Both the position numbers and the translations under genes were made by a program. Below the pieces are notes generated by a model. It did no database searches and was not told the origin of the DNA. It was given only the letters and a program-made list of their open reading frames with translations. This document shows, one piece after another, positions 63,920 through 64,000 of a stretch of 64,000 nucleotides of DNA. Position 1 is the stretch's first letter. Each line of letters starts with the position of its first letter. This DNA comes from Syntrophales bacterium (GTDB lineage Bacteria; Desulfobacterota; Syntrophia; Syntrophales; UBA5619), in contig JALNYO010000009.1 in NCBI GenBank assembly GCA_023229765.1, forward strand, positions 1 through 64,000, written 5' to 3'.

Positions 63920-64000
63920 TTCAATCCAGACGGTAATTTCTCAACAGAAAAAATAATTCATCCTCTTTTACTTTCATCCGCGCCACTTCCTCCGGAAGGG

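Overview
The window is a 64 kb chromosomal piece of a Gram-negative, probably anaerobic bacterium, most likely a deltaproteobacterium (Desulfobacterota, Syntrophales-like). The basis is lpxC and heptose genes for an LPS outer membrane, the yebC-ruvC-ruvA-ruvB order, the DUF4390-NtrY-NtrX block, QueH in place of an aerobic-type queuosine enzyme, FAD/Fe-S oxidoreductases and a molybdenum hydroxylase with selenium-maturation genes. Taxonomy is inferred from gene content only.

Layout. 1-1.2 kb: 3' end of a 23S rRNA, 5S rRNA and a terminator. 1.3-10.5 kb (+): yebC, ruvCAB, queH, lpxC, a DUF4390 protein and an NtrY/NtrX-type two-component pair. 10.5-21.9 kb (-): a flippase-like membrane protein, a lipoprotein, dnaJ, purC, an MBL hydrolase, rsmB-fmt-priA, a DksA-type regulator that seems to start at CTG, rfaE2, comF and rsfS. 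22-25 kb (+): a large FAD/Fe-S lactate/glycolate-type dehydrogenase. 25.5-26.7 kb (-): a thiolase. 26.9-36.5 kb (+): a PpiC lipoprotein, an MBL hydrolase, an HAD phosphatase, tilS, ftsH, folP, acpS, tsaE, lysC and a ComEA-like protein. 36.5-37.1 kb (-): a lytic transglycosylase. 37.3-43.6 kb (+): tRNA-Pro, tRNA-Leu, the proteostasis block tig-clpP-clpX-lon, tRNA-Val and tRNA-Asp.

43.7-51.5 kb (+) is a GC-richer accessory island between tRNA-Asp and lnt. It looks like a decayed helicase-methylase-ATPase (Hma/DISARM-like) defence locus. The helicase has lost its N-terminal ATP-binding half. A 124-residue ORF at the far end joins the start of a DUF1156 methyltransferase to the end of a DUF499 ATPase, which is the scar of a large internal deletion. 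Between them sit an AAA_14/DUF4143 ATPase with its own near-consensus promoter, an AlbA_2/HATPase_c_4 protein with an in-frame 12-bp tandem repeat, and a DUF4062/HATPase_c_4 protein.

51.5-54.1 kb (+): lnt and prfB, the latter with the classical +1 programmed frameshift. 54.1-61.4 kb (-): a compact operon for a molybdenum hydroxylase (FAD, 2Fe-2S and Mo subunits) with XdhC, YqeB, YqeC and a MocA-like transferase, the signature of selenium-dependent molybdenum hydroxylases, plus an adjacent MarR regulator. Two matched dyads suggest this MarR controls both itself and the operon. 61.9-63.9 kb (+): an MltD-like LysM transglycosylase.

Two inverted copies of a 179-bp MITE-like element lie at 25272-25450 and 61487-61665. 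They match at 176 of 179 positions, have 22-bp terminal inverted repeats and are flanked by 3-bp duplications. The first copy has split a 15-bp terminator stem, so the pre-insertion site can be rebuilt exactly.
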